The notes: generated by a model not told the origin, from the letters alone. Positions 27,034 to 40,292 are shown, numbered from the stretch's first letter. The stretch is DNA of 64,000 bases from Balanoglossus misakiensis (GCA_040954595.2 CM082594.2:8308001-8372000); one strand, 5' to 3'. Translations and numbers: made by a program.

Positions 27034-30000
27034 ATGGCTGCCTCAGGTAAGCAACATGTTTCATCGAGTCACCATGGAGCGTAACTTTTAAGCTTTTTAT
27101 GAGAGTCTTTCGTGGTTCAAAAGTTGTGGGGAGTAAAACCTATATAACAAATGTCATTTTTGCGGAATGTTCGCCTTGACGATGTCCTTGCTAATTCTGC
27201 ACATTCCCCTTAGTAAATGAATGGGTAGTGTGCAACGTACACTTACGTAGTTATACGTGTGATGTGATCGTGAACACGCGTTCTGCCCTAATTTTTTTTG
27301 TACCATATGCTTGAAAATACCGCAGTCGGACCGTAGTTTCCGCCTTCTATATAGTCACAATTCGGCAAACGTCAAACATGTGTCCAAGAACTGTCTTTCG
27401 ATTGGCTTGCGTTTGGCTGTGTTCCCAGACCGCCTATTTTACACTCCCTCGAAGCCATACAATTTCCACCAACGTGTTCAGATGCAATAGCATGATCTGG
27501 CAAGTAGGATTTCACTCTAATGAAGTGGTGTATCCGTTCGGCTAGTTTGTTGGCCAATCGTTTTATGAAGAACTTTCAGTAACAGCACAAACAACAATCA
27601 ACTGATATGGTAGTTGTTTGTTCCCAGTGGGGAATAAAATAAACGTGTTGACCTAGTTGTAAACTAGACACTGTCAGGACAAATATTAATTACTACACGT
27701 GTACGGAATATGTAAATGCTCACGACACGGCAGCAATGTCAGTGCGTCGTTCTTTAATAGATCATCTTGAATACACATATATCTTCATTCTTGAATACAA
27801 CCAAATTAGGGCGTTAAAATAGGTTAGTTTTCCAAAATGTTTGCTTTCTATCTTGATGAATCCCAAGTTGTTCGATTTAGTGAAATTGACATAACAGCTA
27901 TGCTATTCAATGAGTTGGTAGCAGTTGATTAATTTAATACAGTGTGTAACTGACCATTGTAGAATCTTTATAAATTGGAATAAATTAATGTGACATTGCC
28001 AGTCATCAAATTATCACAATATCAAGGGAATCAAAATTTCACATAGCAGGTTATGCACCATAGATTCTGTTGCAGTAATTGTTTATTATTGTGACTCATG
28101 AGCTGCCTAGTCCTGATGTGACGTGACGTCTTTCACAATACTAAACTCTGTTTTCTTCTGTACACAGGCAAGAAGAAGGGCAAGTTGAAGGGCAAGACCC
28201 TGAACTTGAATGAGTTTCTGTCCAATGATTCAGGAGGAGGTGGTGGTGGTGGCGGCGGCAGTTATGTCTTCAAATCTGGCAATTCCTGGGCAGATGAGAC
28301 AGATGAGCTGGAAAATGATGGCGGTAAGTTATCCACATGAAAACACTTAATGTGTCACATAACCCGATCTGTTTGGTGCCAGAAATCCCAACATTCATTT
28401 TTGTTTATATTCACTTCTCACCAGATTTTCTTTCAGGTGCGTAATGCAAAACACATTCCTCATCTTGTTTAACCCTCTCTTACCACACCAGGTGGGAGCT
28501 CAGCTTGGCCCGATTCTGATGTCTACAGTCAACCTGCCATTGATAGATCAAAGTTACCAACTGCACCGCGTAGTTCTCGACCCATAGATATTGACACCAC
28601 CCGTCTACCAGCTGGTCCACCATACACAGCCTTCCTAGGCAATCTCCCATATGACTGTGAAAAGGATGATATTTTCGATTTCTTCAAAGGACTGAAAGTA
28701 AGTTTCTTAGGATTACAGATTGTGTAACAACTCCTAAGAAGGGTGATTGCCGTATCATTGATAATTACTTAGCCATAAAATAACACTATCCATCCATATT
28801 TCACTTTTCATGAATGAATATATTGGTTCTAAAATTTCCTCAAAGTTCACTCTTACTGAACGGGTTTATTGAATTTCTTCATCTGTGTCGTTGCAGATAT
28901 CAGAAGTTCGTCTTCCAAGAGACGGAGGTGGAGAAGAGGGTCGGTTGAAAGGTTTCGGTTACGCAGAGTTTGACGATGTTCAGTCATTAGTTGATGCTTT
29001 GGCTTTGAATAATGAGGTAGGTGATGAGCTGTGTGGTTGATACATTATATTATATTTAAAAAATGTGGCATATCAGTGTCATTTTCCCCAATCAGAATGA
29101 CAGATAGTAGCATGATATAATACAATTGCATATTTATCCCCGTTTTCCACATTCATTCACACAGAACTTGAAGAACAGGCGTCTGAGAGTAGACATCGCT
29201 GGCCAGTCACAGGGTACGTTTTTTTCTCATTCAATATTCTCTGTATGTGTTTCTAGATTTAGTCACGGGTATGCCAGAAAATACAAAGACATTTGTTTGG
29301 AAAAGTATTTAACTTTGGATGTAATGGTATTCTGAAGAAAAAGCTACATCCTAATTAACTTTTGCCTGATTACCAGAGTTCAGTCAACTATAGGGGTGTA
29401 CTATTATTAGCCATGTGTTCTAATGGGAATCTGAACTGTACTCTAAAATTCCTATAAGAAGCAGCAGCTGGAAATAACATCCCCCTGTAATTGATATAGG
29501 TGTCAAGGTCAGAATGTGGCCTTAATTTGAGAGTGGCTTTAATTACAAATGTCGCAGTGGTGGTTGTAGTTATGTGGCACATATATGAGTGCCAGTCTTG
29601 TATTTTCTATTTTGCCTGTGCAGGTAAATTTTTATAAAACTGTTTATGAAAATCTTGCATCATTTTCCTCACTTATTGCCAGTATCTCAACACATGTACA
29701 ATTTTTTTCCATTGTTTGTTTGATGTGTTTTCTTCGACAGACGGTGGTGGTGGACGGGATCGAGATCGTGACATGGGTCCCGACCGAACAGAGAGCGATT
29801 GGCGACGACCTGCAGCCGCTGATGATCCGCCACCTGCTTCATCGCGTGAAGATCGCTATCGTGATATTCGAGAATATGGTGGAGATCGAGGTAATGTGTC
29901 TTCGACTTGTTCTTTCATCGTTCCATCATCGACATGCGAGTTCACACAGGCAGTTCAATATCTACTCTCAACATTACGGAACTCATAGATGTCACAGTAG

Positions 30001-33000
30001 CATTCCATTGATTAATTCCTAGTGTCTCTTTGTCCTCTTCAGGTAATGACAAGTACGGTGGACGTGGCAGTTACGACTCAGATCAACGAGGAGGAGATCA
30101 GGACCGATACGGCGGCAGAAGCAGAGGTTACAACGACTATGGTTAGTAGAGTGGACAAGTACCGCTTTGTATGTTTGTCAGAAATAAGTTTAAATCACAA
30201 ACAAACAAAATTATACAATTAAAAAAATCTGAGATGTGACTGTATACCTTTAATCAGATGGGATTCGAAGGATTAAAGTAACAATATTTTTGTGTGGGTG
30301 CTTGTATCCCAAAATAAATATAAGCTTTGTGTATTCTCTTTCAGGGTATGATAGATCAGACGATAGGTATGATCGTTACCGTGCCAACGACCAGTATAGC
30401 TCTTACGGGGGCTACAATGATTATAGGGGTCGGAATAGAGGTGGTTATAATGACTATGGTTAGTGGATAAGTACTGGCAATGTAACAGAAAGTTTACTTA
30501 CCATGTACTAACTGTAGTAGCCACGCCACATGTCATGCCATGCATTGGGCCATCTTAACGAGAAAGATGCCAGCTTTGTCAAATTGCATCACAGCTAAAT
30601 AGTAACTTGCAGCGCTTGGAAAATTCAACAAAAAATAGAAACAATGCACAACTTTGGTTGTCATTTAAAACAAAGCGAGTTAACATACTATGTTTGAAAT
30701 TTATATCCATCATTGATCATTTGTGAAGGATTTCTGCAAAGAAGCTAAAAATGGCTGTAAATGAACTTGGTTGTCATGGTAGACTGCGAAGCGTTTTGCT
30801 GGAGTTTTTTTTTTTTGCAGCGTCATATTGGATGTTGTGTACACAAGGTGTATGACAAGGAGCCATGGATAATTGAAGTACATTGCAAGATTAACAATCT
30901 TTTTACAGGGAGGGGTGTAGCTGTATCAGTGCAACACTTTCCTGAGCTACCAGGTATTGCAGGTAGATGGGTCTGTGGTGTACAGTTATTACACAATGGA
31001 AAGCATATCCTAGTGTATGCAGTTGATGTGCTAATGGCAAAACAGAAATCTGCCGCAGATGATGGTTTCGTGAAAGTGCAAATTTGTCACCCCAGAACTT
31101 TTATTTGGGGAAAGGGGGGTTTAGATTCAAACACAGATTGTGTGTTTCATTTATCCATGGCCCTATGTCAGAAAATAAGTAGTGTTTGAAACTTTTCAGG
31201 GACCGTTGAGTTTAGCTCATTCTGACCACCGTAACTGTTTTATCTCGACCCCCCAGGAAATGATAACAATTACAACGACAGAGATAGGGGTTACAGGGAC
31301 AACAGGGGATACGACCGCGGTGGTTACCGTGACGATAGATACGAGAGTGGCGGCGGTGGCTATGGCAGCAGGGGACGCTACGGCGACAGAGATCGGGGTT
31401 ACGGTGAAAGGGACCGGGGTTACGGTGATAGGAGTCGTGGCTACGGAGACAGAGATTATGGCTATGGTGATAGTGGAGGTAATAGACTTCACCCAGAGAC
31501 AAACCTCTGAAATGCCTGTGATGGAACTTGACCCTTGTTTCTTGCAATATAAATTGACCCAATAATAATTAAGGAGTTGTGAAAGTATTATTTGCAAAGG
31601 AAGTAATCTTCAATGTGCAGTGTGATTGTGGATGATTTCGTGTAGCTTGTGTTCATGGTCTCGCCTACTGAAACAGACCATTGAATATATGTTTATAGGG
31701 AGGAAGGCAGGTAGGTACAGTGTAGGGGCGTGTGTATGTATGTGTTGCAGTGTTTGAGCTGTATGTTAGCATCTGGGTATAAAAATTTGCGGATCTTGCT
31801 TCCATAACCTGCCTTTTTCCGTTGTCATCTTTCAATGCCTTTGAATTATCATACTATTCTCATGACTTCACAGGTTCTGATGACAGGAGAGATGGCAGGA
31901 GGTCATTTGGGTCAGGATATCGAAACGATGACAGGCCAGACTACGACAGAGGTGGTGGGTATAGCAGCAGAGGAGGAGGAGGAGGATACGAGAGGAGGGA
32001 TCGCTATGAAAGAGACGGTGACAGTCGCTATGGCAGCAGAGATGATCGCTATGGCAGCAGAGATGATCGCTATGGCAGCAGAGATGATCGCTACGGCAGC
32101 AGGGATGATAACCAGGATGGAGGTGAAGTATTCTTTTTAATACATACATACATTCAAGAAAAGTAAACTCTGCACCTGCCACCTATGCTTGTATTACTGT
32201 TGCTACAGTAATTAACCAAGTCTCGCGAGATCTCACAATGACCGGAAAATCACCTATTGATCTAATACAAGTTTCTCCTCTTTTAATATTAAATTGCAGA
32301 TGCTCCAAGAGAACGAAAAAAATTACAGCTGAAGCCCAGAACTCAACCCATTGAGAAGGCCAAATCACCACCACCTGCAGCTAAGACGGCAACTTCAAGT
32401 TCAATTTTTGGCGGTGCTAAGCCTGTTGACACGGCAGCCAGAGAGAGACAGATTGAAGAGAGAATTTTAAAAGAAAAACAACTTGAAGAAGAAAGAGCGC
32501 AGTCAGAAAAACAAGAATATGTCAAAAAGGACAGGTGTGTATCAAAATACTTTGTTTTCTTAACAGTTTTAGTCATAGAAAGCTGATATGTTGTGTGTCT
32601 CTATCCAAGCTGGCCACAGAGGGCGATGTTTGGGGAAAATTCCCAAATGTGGTGTGTGCAGAAGAACTGTGCCATTGATTTTGAACTGATGTTTTATTTG
32701 CTGGTAACACTGCCTGTGTCTATTTTCGAGACAGTTGGAGGGAAAATCGTCCACGGCGGGACAGTGATCGATCCAATGAAGGATGGGAAGGAGCATCCCG
32801 GACACGGCATAGCAGTTCTGGTTCAGGGTCAGGATCAGCAAGAGGAGGTCCTAAACCAGGTACTGATCAATTCCCTATATATCTTACTGTGTCTAGCATT
32901 GAATCAAATATTGCTTGGGCCCTATGATGTTAAAGCCTTATAGTGTGGATGATGATTGAAATCCGTCTTCATGCAATTTATCAGAATCTATAACACAAAC

Positions 33001-36000
33001 GATGTGTTTGTTTCTTGTTACAGTGATGCGCTCGCGGAAAGACAGCGATCATTCGGATCACAGCGACACGGTGTTCAAAGAAGAAGCCGACAAAGAAGTT
33101 GAACCTCCAAAGCCAGCTGAGGAACCCAAAAAGGTTGTACCCGCTCCGCCGCCCAAAGAGAATCCATGGACTAAGCGGTCTGCACCGGTGGACGTCAAAC
33201 CAGCCCCTGTTCAGAACACTGAAAGCAAATCGCCGCAACCAAAACCGTCGCCCAAGGAGTCCTCCTCGCCCCCGCAGGCTCTGCAGCAGTCGCGAAAAGA
33301 ATACGTCGACGCCCCGCCACCAAAGGAAAACGTGTGGGCGAAAAGATCTGTGACTACCCCTCCCAGTTCTTCAACGCCTCCAGATAGAAGACAAGGTATG
33401 TCCAATACACCCTTTTTCAAAAGTCTACCGCCCTCGTGCAGCTATCATGAATTTGAACTCAAAGCCAATTGGGAAACCCCCTGGATGTGATTGGTCAACT
33501 TTCCCTCAATTAGGCCCGCAAATTCCAGATGGCTGTGTGAGGGCGCTAGCCTAAAAGTAAAATCTGTCTTCCTTTTAGGTTTATAACTTATAACTCAACC
33601 CATGTCAACACAGCATGTGTGCAGCCTAATTCAGTCAGCCTTCAGAACATGCCTGTCTCTCTCTCTCTCTCTCTCTCGCTATGGGGAGTCAGATGTGTGT
33701 CTGCTGATGCCAGACAAACCTCATTCGTAGCGTACCAATCCTTGTCGCATTTGATAAATCGCTCGAGTTGCCATAAAATATAGTGGAAATGAAAGTGGAA
33801 ATCTAATAAGAGAGGCAAAAGTTCAAATGATAACCAATTGAATTTCAGATATGCATAAAATATTTATATCTTAGTAAAATCCAGTCAACCCCTGTAGTGC
33901 AGATTTCCTTAAAGTATAATTTAGTGATTTTCAAGATGCATTCTGTGATAATCAAGTTTGTTGAGAGTTTCATTCAAATGATAGGCTTGTATCATTTATC
34001 ATGGAAGTCCAAATTGCCATATCTCCATACAAATCACTGTTTCTCTCTTTGTATGACCATAAATTTTCGTGTCTTCCTGTGGTTATGTCACGAGACATGA
34101 CTTGTTAATCAGTCGACATCGCTTTCTGCATTCACTGAAAAGCATGTTTAATGATCAGGGTTGGGGCCGGGTTAATTTCAAAGCGGCAAATTTATTTTCA
34201 AGATGACAGTTTGAATGAAAATCGATTACTGACACCACTAATCCTCTGCATGTGTGGACGGATGTGAACTCGGTGGTCAATACCCCAGTCTTTTTGGAAA
34301 TGCAGCGTGAAAAACCTTTGTAATGATATGGAAATGCGTGAAGCACTCGTGAAACAATAGCAAAGATAGTGAATGTTGTTCTGGACTTATGGGGAGGGTA
34401 TAGGTGCAGCTTTACCCAGGGATGTCATGCTCTACCATTGCATTTAACTCGCTTCATCATTATCTTTTGTTACATTCATCCATACCAAGCTGCCTTTCTT
34501 TATTCTGACGTCTCACCTTTCACACTGGCCATGGTGTCTGTTTCTTCAAATGCTAATAGGCACGACTTCACAAAGAAGTTGGGATGAAGTAAAAGTTATT
34601 CAACCTAAATAGACCCCCTGAGGAACACAGAGTTTCTCTCCGTTGAATTTTTTTTAAACTTCTAACAACCCTGTCTGTGCACAAGAATTTGAAACCATAG
34701 CAACGGTTTCACTTTGTGCAGTCTTCGCATTGTCAGTATATCACTGTGAAAGGATGAACCCACCCAGAGTTTCTTTATTAAGTCCCTGACCTAATACTTA
34801 TATCAGCATGTGTTCCGTTTGGATTTGTCCTGTTAGTGCTGTCACAATCTGACAGATGGAAATGGGATCTGTATATAGAATTCAGTGGGACGTATAATCT
34901 GAAGTGCAGCCAGCTGTGATGGATTTTTTGCCAGCATTGTGTTTCATTCTGTTCTGTGACTTGCATTGTGGGCAGTCTGTGAGTGACCCTTATTGGTATA
35001 TGTATCACATCTTGCGAGAAATTTATTCCATGGGATTTGCAGCATCCCCCCACCCCCCCAACCCGTCCACATGCACACACGTCCTTTACACGTGCTCTCA
35101 CACGTCACCTCCCCAACACGCACACACACACTCCTCGAAAACACAGACGGACAACACCCATATTTCAAGTGTCTTAAATCCTGGAAACTGTTACAATATG
35201 AAATACTTTGCATGCACAGTGAAAACGCTGCTAGGAATAACTGTCCTCGGGAATGAATATAATTGTAAGATCAGGGTTTATAGCTTTCCTCGGTTGGAAT
35301 TACTTGGAGTACTTGCTGGTTTGGGGACCAGGTTGCTCTCAGCCGCTCTGACGCATTGCAATTCTCAATGACGCAAGAAACCATTTCATTGCATTTATAA
35401 ATACTTGAGGGCTGTGTCAGTAAAAATTTATTTCTCATATTGACTCAGCTGCCGAGATACAGTGAACTTTTTGAGAAAGTTCACTGTACGAGGACAGTTG
35501 AAGTAACCTTTGATCACTTTTTAATATTTTAAGTTGTGTGTCAATTACCTGCTAATGTATAATGTATTTACAAGAATATATTTTGGATTGTATTTTTACA
35601 GAGAGTAATCGTCCTGCTGGACGTGGAAGAGGATCTGGTGACAGAAATCGACAGGATGACAGACGCTCGTATCCAAAAGGCCGCGATGAAGATCAAACTG
35701 ATCGACGGAAAGACGATAGAAAAGAAAGGAAAAATTCAGAACCGAGAGAGCCCAAGGAGATGCCCAAGTACGAGGAACCCAAACCTCAGGTAAAAGAGTT
35801 TATACCGCTGTTTGTCTCGTGCCATCTAGTTCCATCATTATTTACTTGCATTTTAATTGATCCTCGCTGCATTGACATTTGAATCTGTTGAATCAATTAT
35901 GGGTTTACGACTAGTGGATGATTAATACAGAATTAGAGCTAAGACCATCGTAATAGAGTTCCATCAGCTGCTTTAATTATCCGTTCAGGTGAACGACACC

Positions 36001-36369
36001 ACATTAAATTGTTTGGATACTAGTAAAGACAGACACAGCATCAGTGTTGACCTTAGCTGGTGTGTTATTTAAAGCTCAGCTCAAAATTGATCTGTACGGC
36101 AGCTGTGCTTTTTAAAACACGATTATTGGCAATCCAAACAAGAAAATTACCTAATTGGTTAACTATATACCAGAGATATAAATAGTTCTGAAATACAAAA
36201 TGGCCAAGGCAGAAAATACAGGCTTGTTTGGTATTTTGTTGAACAATCAATATATTTTATGTTTCAACTTTGTATTTTTCAGGCATGGGGCCAGCAGAGC
36301 AAATTTTCTGCACTTTTGAACGAAGGCGAAGATGTCGACAACGATGAGGTTGCCAACGATTCCAATTAA
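27034..36369 (+). CDS. EIF4B: Eukaryotic translation initiation factor 4B, complete
   Basis: eIF4B stimulates the eIF4A helicase and promotes mRNA recruitment to the 43S complex in the cytoplasm. Exons: 27034-27046, 28168-28323, 28492-28697, 28897-29016, 29165-29213, 29741-29890, 30043-30141, 30345-30458, 31257-31478, 31874-32122, 32300-32534, 32735-32859, 33024-33395, 35602-35789, 36283-36369. They sum to 2,385 bases, or 794 residues (human 611). The N-terminus has KGKTLNLNEFL and SWADE, followed by an RRM near residues 95-175 (YTAFLGNLPYDCEKDDIFDF, RLKGFGYAEF). A very long Arg/Asp/Tyr/Gly (DRYG) region follows, encoded mainly by exons 6-10. Next comes RKKLQLKPRTQP with an adjacent basic motif (ERQIEERILKEKQLEEER), then two PPKEN-W-KR motifs, and a C-terminal AWGQQSKFSALL. 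Exon 1 has only 13 coding bases. The enlarged DRYG region accounts for the extra length. Confidence 0.96.
32026..32109 (+). repeat. EIF4B: 21-bp coding tandem repeat in EIF4B exon 10
   Basis: Four near-identical 21-base units each encode RYGSRDD, extending the DRYG region. Only a few third-position differences occur, in the last unit. The repeat keeps the frame and is probably a recent slippage expansion. Confidence 0.9.
33656..33677. repeat. (TC)n microsatellite in EIF4B intron 13
   Basis: About 11 TC dinucleotides inside the 2.2-kb intron between EIF4B exons 13 and 14. Several open frames in this intron look non-coding. Confidence 0.85.
35458..35488. repeat. Perfect 13-bp hairpin with 5-base loop in EIF4B intron 13
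   Basis: Arms 35458-35470 and 35476-35488 are exact reverse complements (one arm reads TACAGTGAACTTT) around a TTGAG loop. The hairpin ends 113 bases before the exon 14 acceptor. Confidence 0.85.
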
Positions 36370-37304
36370 ATCCATGTGTCTCATGATTGGTGTGTTTGAT
36401 GCAGAATTTATCAAAATTTGACTGGATGTTTACCGTTCGTCTAACCAACTGGCAGAAAAAAAATACCGCAGTTAACATCTTCGATAGAGACTTGATTCTT
36501 TGTGAGTTTGAAGTTGTGGCCTTGTAAAGTTTTGGTCAACCATTTTATCCAGTAGATGTCAGTGTTCACACCAACATGTAATCTAGCTGTGTGATTGGGG
36601 TTTTCCAGTCATGTGATTTGCCTACAAAGGGACATTTTTCCTTATATTGACATGCTATTGTATACACCAAATGTATCGCGTCGTGTGATTGGGATTCAGA
36701 TTCCAGTCACGTGATTCTCCCAGTAGCTTGGTCAGATTGTGTCCTTATAAGGACATTTCCCCCCATATGGACATATCTGCATATCCTTTTAAGGCCATCA
36801 TCATTATCTAGACACGTCTAGACGTCCTTATATGGATCTTTTCTTTATTGGACATGCCATTGATTTCAAAAACACGCAATCCATTCGCGTGATTGGATTT
36901 TAGCCTTAGTCATGTGACACCCAGCGTCCTAATCAGGACATTTTTGACGTAATAGTCATGTATTATAAATCAATTTTTTCCCTTTCAAAACATGACTGAA
37001 TTTGAAGCAAAATCTATCAGGCTGAGTATTTAAATTGGGTATAAAAATAAATTTAGGGGCAAAATGACATCGGAGGAGTTTTCTTGTGATGTTTGGTCTC
37101 CAGCACACACATTGAAAAAATATTAAAACAATTTTCTGACAAATTATTTCACACTCTATACATAGATATTAAAATCAACTGTTGGTGAAATCTTTAAGTT
37201 GTCAAGTAAAGTGTACCACAAAACAGCCTCAATCATGCCTCTTTTATCTTTTTTGCTTTTAAGAAAATATTGCTGTCTGTAGTTCTCAAAAAAAATCAAA
37301 TAAA
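36370..37304 (+). terminator. EIF4B: EIF4B 3' UTR with poly(A) signals
   Basis: Non-coding sequence follows the EIF4B stop codon. AATAAA occurs at 37046-37051 and 37299-37304; the second is followed by T/G-rich sequence. The first half holds a module repeated three times (see 36591-36943). Confidence 0.55.
36591..36943. repeat. Three-copy degenerate module in the EIF4B 3' region
   Basis: Three words occur in the same order three times: GTGATTGG (36591, 36685, 36889), AGTCAYGTGA (36607, 36705, 36908) and GGACATTT (36630, 36751, about 36936). In copy 2 the last word forms part of a perfect 14-base palindrome at 36741-36754; copy 3 has GTCCT/AGGAC arms at the same place. Confidence 0.65.
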
Positions 37305-40091
37305 GAATGTGATATTCAATGTAAATCTTGGTGGTTGTGTAATTTGTGTTGTATGTCAAAAAAAAAAGTTTTTAGGTCTTGTACCAAAAATTCTTTATGG
37401 CATTGAGGTTTTCCTACGTGCAAAATCAATTACTACCAAGTTACGAAGCTTGACCATGTCCCCAAGAACAGCAAAAAAAGTCTTTGAATTATGGATGTAC
37501 GGTGACTTCCCATAGGATTACGCTGACAATAGCAATCAGTGTCAACATTAAAGTTGCAGGGATTTCAAAGGGTAGTTTTATTAACGCATCACCGAGCGTA
37601 CATTCTACCGTAGGGGGCGCGATTTACCTTTGACCGTGATCCTTTTACTAAAATCTACTTTACATGGTACTAGTGATAAAATTGGTAAAGTTTTGTCAAG
37701 TTATTCAGAGCAGCTAGTAGAATTTGTGGAGTCGTTGCGTCCTAGTATCATTGTACTCCCTTAAACGGACATGACCTCATTCCAAATACCAGAGTTTATG
37801 TTTTCTCTGATAACTAATTTGTCACAAGTACTTACCTTTGAGCGACCTTTTGTTGAATTGACCTCTTGCCTTGGTTAGACTTTTAATCGGATCACTGATC
37901 AATGCCTGTCGGAACAGATCGAATAGTCAAACAAATAACCTTGGTTTAACTTGCTTCAATGCAACTCCAATCACTGTGTCTTTGATGGTAACGCCCTGTC
38001 ATTATGTGTATTTAGAGAGAGCCACTGGTGGTAACTTTATAAAGACACAAGTACTTTGATGAGCGACAGTTGTTGAGGGAGAGAACTTGTCTATTTGTAT
38101 CACGCGCAAATTAACTTTTCCAAACCTCAGTGTATATTATGGAAATTGTTTAAAAACAGTACTCTGCTTAACTAGAAATCTTTAATAACTTTCTACGGCA
38201 GCCTCGTGACATTTTATTATTAGCTGGCGTTGAACTTTCGTTGCCACGTGAGGGAGATTTAGTTTCCCTAGCAACTGAGTAAAAAAAATGATGAAATGCT
38301 CAAAATATCACGGAAGCCTACATACTTCATCAGGTATAAATCGCAACGGCAGCTCTTGAATACGTCATCTGAGACGCACCGCTCGGCAATCTACGAATGT
38401 CTCCTTTCATCATCAAAACTGCCATTGTTAATGATTTACCGGTACGCAATCACCGCCCGGAAGACCGCTGATGAAGCTTTTCCGTGTTTTCATTTTCAGC
38501 CAATATTTCACGCCGATGTGTTTTGGCCGATGTAACATTCCCGTTTGATTGTTATCAGCGACTGGACAGGAAACATCAAAGATCACCTTTATTAGGAATG
38601 TCGCTTCGACGCAGAAATTGCTCCCGGGGGAAATACAATACATGATGTAATCGACAAATCGCTCTGCGGTTTAATGTTAATCGATTATGATTTAATACGC
38701 AACGTTATTCGAAAGTTCGTGCGCACCCTCGGCGTGTCGATATATTGGCCTCTGCATTATATGTAGTCAAGGTTTGTTTAAAGGTCGCAAGCGTTGCTAT
38801 TGGTGCATTCCTCGACAGCCACTTGTTACCACGTGTCTGTTTTTTTTTTCTTCGTCCGCAAAGACCACCGTGACTGAGTTTGTGTGTGTGTCTGGTCGAT
38901 CGATTCTATTCGTGCTCTACGACCATCTGTGCACTGGGAGCTGTACAATACCAGGTTCAGCGGTTTGCCTGCAAATATTCGCCACTGCCTTTTGCGTGTA
39001 CCCGGTTCAGGAGTGTCTATATTTGCCAAACACACACGGAGGGTAATTATCTAGCGTGAGCATCAGCACCGGAGCACTTCTGTATAGATTGCACACTGAC
39101 GCGAGGTCGTGGTGTCAGCCGCACGCGATCTCTCAAGCTGATTGTATTATAGAGCATCGCCTTTGTAACAAATTCCATTTGCGAATGATAGCGACGGGCA
39201 AGCAAACCACCACGCGACGATGCCGGCGACCGACAGAAATTAAAGTGCGATTTGAGAATCACACTTAATATCGTAGTTTGATTTCCTGTTTGACTGAGAC
39301 TAATTTATTGCTCCCGCACGTCGCTCGTTCTTTTCGCCTCGCAAGGGCTCTCGAACTGCGAACAGATCTCACCTCATGGACGTTTGACACAAATACGCGA
39401 CAGGTAAGTTAACCTTTTAAACCTGACACTCTGCTCTGTTTCTCGGTTTACTAACGGTCTACGTAATATGTTTTGATGGTGACCGCGGTAAGACTGGCAC
39501 TTAATTGATTCTGGCCATTCAATGTACAGGCACATGCGGTTGATTCATGTGATAATATATCCCACCGTCACCTATTTTATTCGGAAAGTGTTTTCGAGAG
39601 TTACTTTCGAAATACGTCAATGCCTATGTCATATACATGTATTTTATCAGCTGAATGTGATTACCTTAGTCACAGGGGTGTATATATACGTCGAATTCAA
39701 TTTCATTTTCGAATGTAAAGGATATGTTCACCAATAATATTATATTATATTAAGAATTCCCATTTAATACTTTATTAATTGCCATTATAAAATATAGATG
39801 TACAGGGCTTATAGTAATTTTAAATGAGGTTTTGAGGCTATTTTATTCGATTTTGTTAACGGTTTGCCGCTTGAATTGAAACTTGAACGTAATGTCCAAT
39901 GACTTGTGTTGAGTTGATGCGTATTATCCTTCCGTGTGACGTCGGTGTAGCCCCGTTTACGCTTTGATGTGTTCACTGTAAGCCTGGCTTTCAGTCCTGC
40001 AGTATACCTTGCTCCGGGCTCCCTCGCTCTCTTTCTCTCGCTGTGCGGCTGGCGTTCAAAATCTCTTGCTCTGCTTGCGTTTTATTTACAG
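37305..40091. other. Intergenic stretch, with a possible untranslated exon ending at 39403
   Basis: No protein-coding gene is recognised. A strong donor (CAG followed by gtaagt) at 39403/39404 lies in GC-richer sequence. A good acceptor at 40090-40091 (ttatttacag) lies 200 bases before the flavoprotein-like ATG. Together they would make a two-part 5' UTR for that gene. Without transcript data this remains a guess. Confidence 0.3.
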
Positions 40092-40292
40092 CCAGCCATT
40101 TACCGCAGGATCTTTGATATCACTGTCGTCGAACAAAATACGAAGATGCGGACGTGGGCCAGTTAGCTGTGTGTGGAAATGAGGGAGCGAGAACGGCGGG
40201 TTGTGAGAACGAGAACGCCGACTGGATCAACGACCTTGGACGGAATATTTCTCTTGTCTACCCGGCCAGACGCTTAGAGGGCTTTCGTTAGT

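Noticed and set aside
31217-31597. Long open frames in other frames of the EIF4B DRYG exons
   Set aside because: They are shadows of a GA-rich low-complexity coding exon with no independent motif.
34904-35371. 155-codon open frame in EIF4B intron 13
   Set aside because: Composition is repeat-like (CA-rich with His/Thr/Pro runs), with no splice borders and no recognisable domain.
36065-36250. Minus-strand open frame in the last EIF4B intron
   Set aside because: AT-rich intronic sequence with no recognisable domain.
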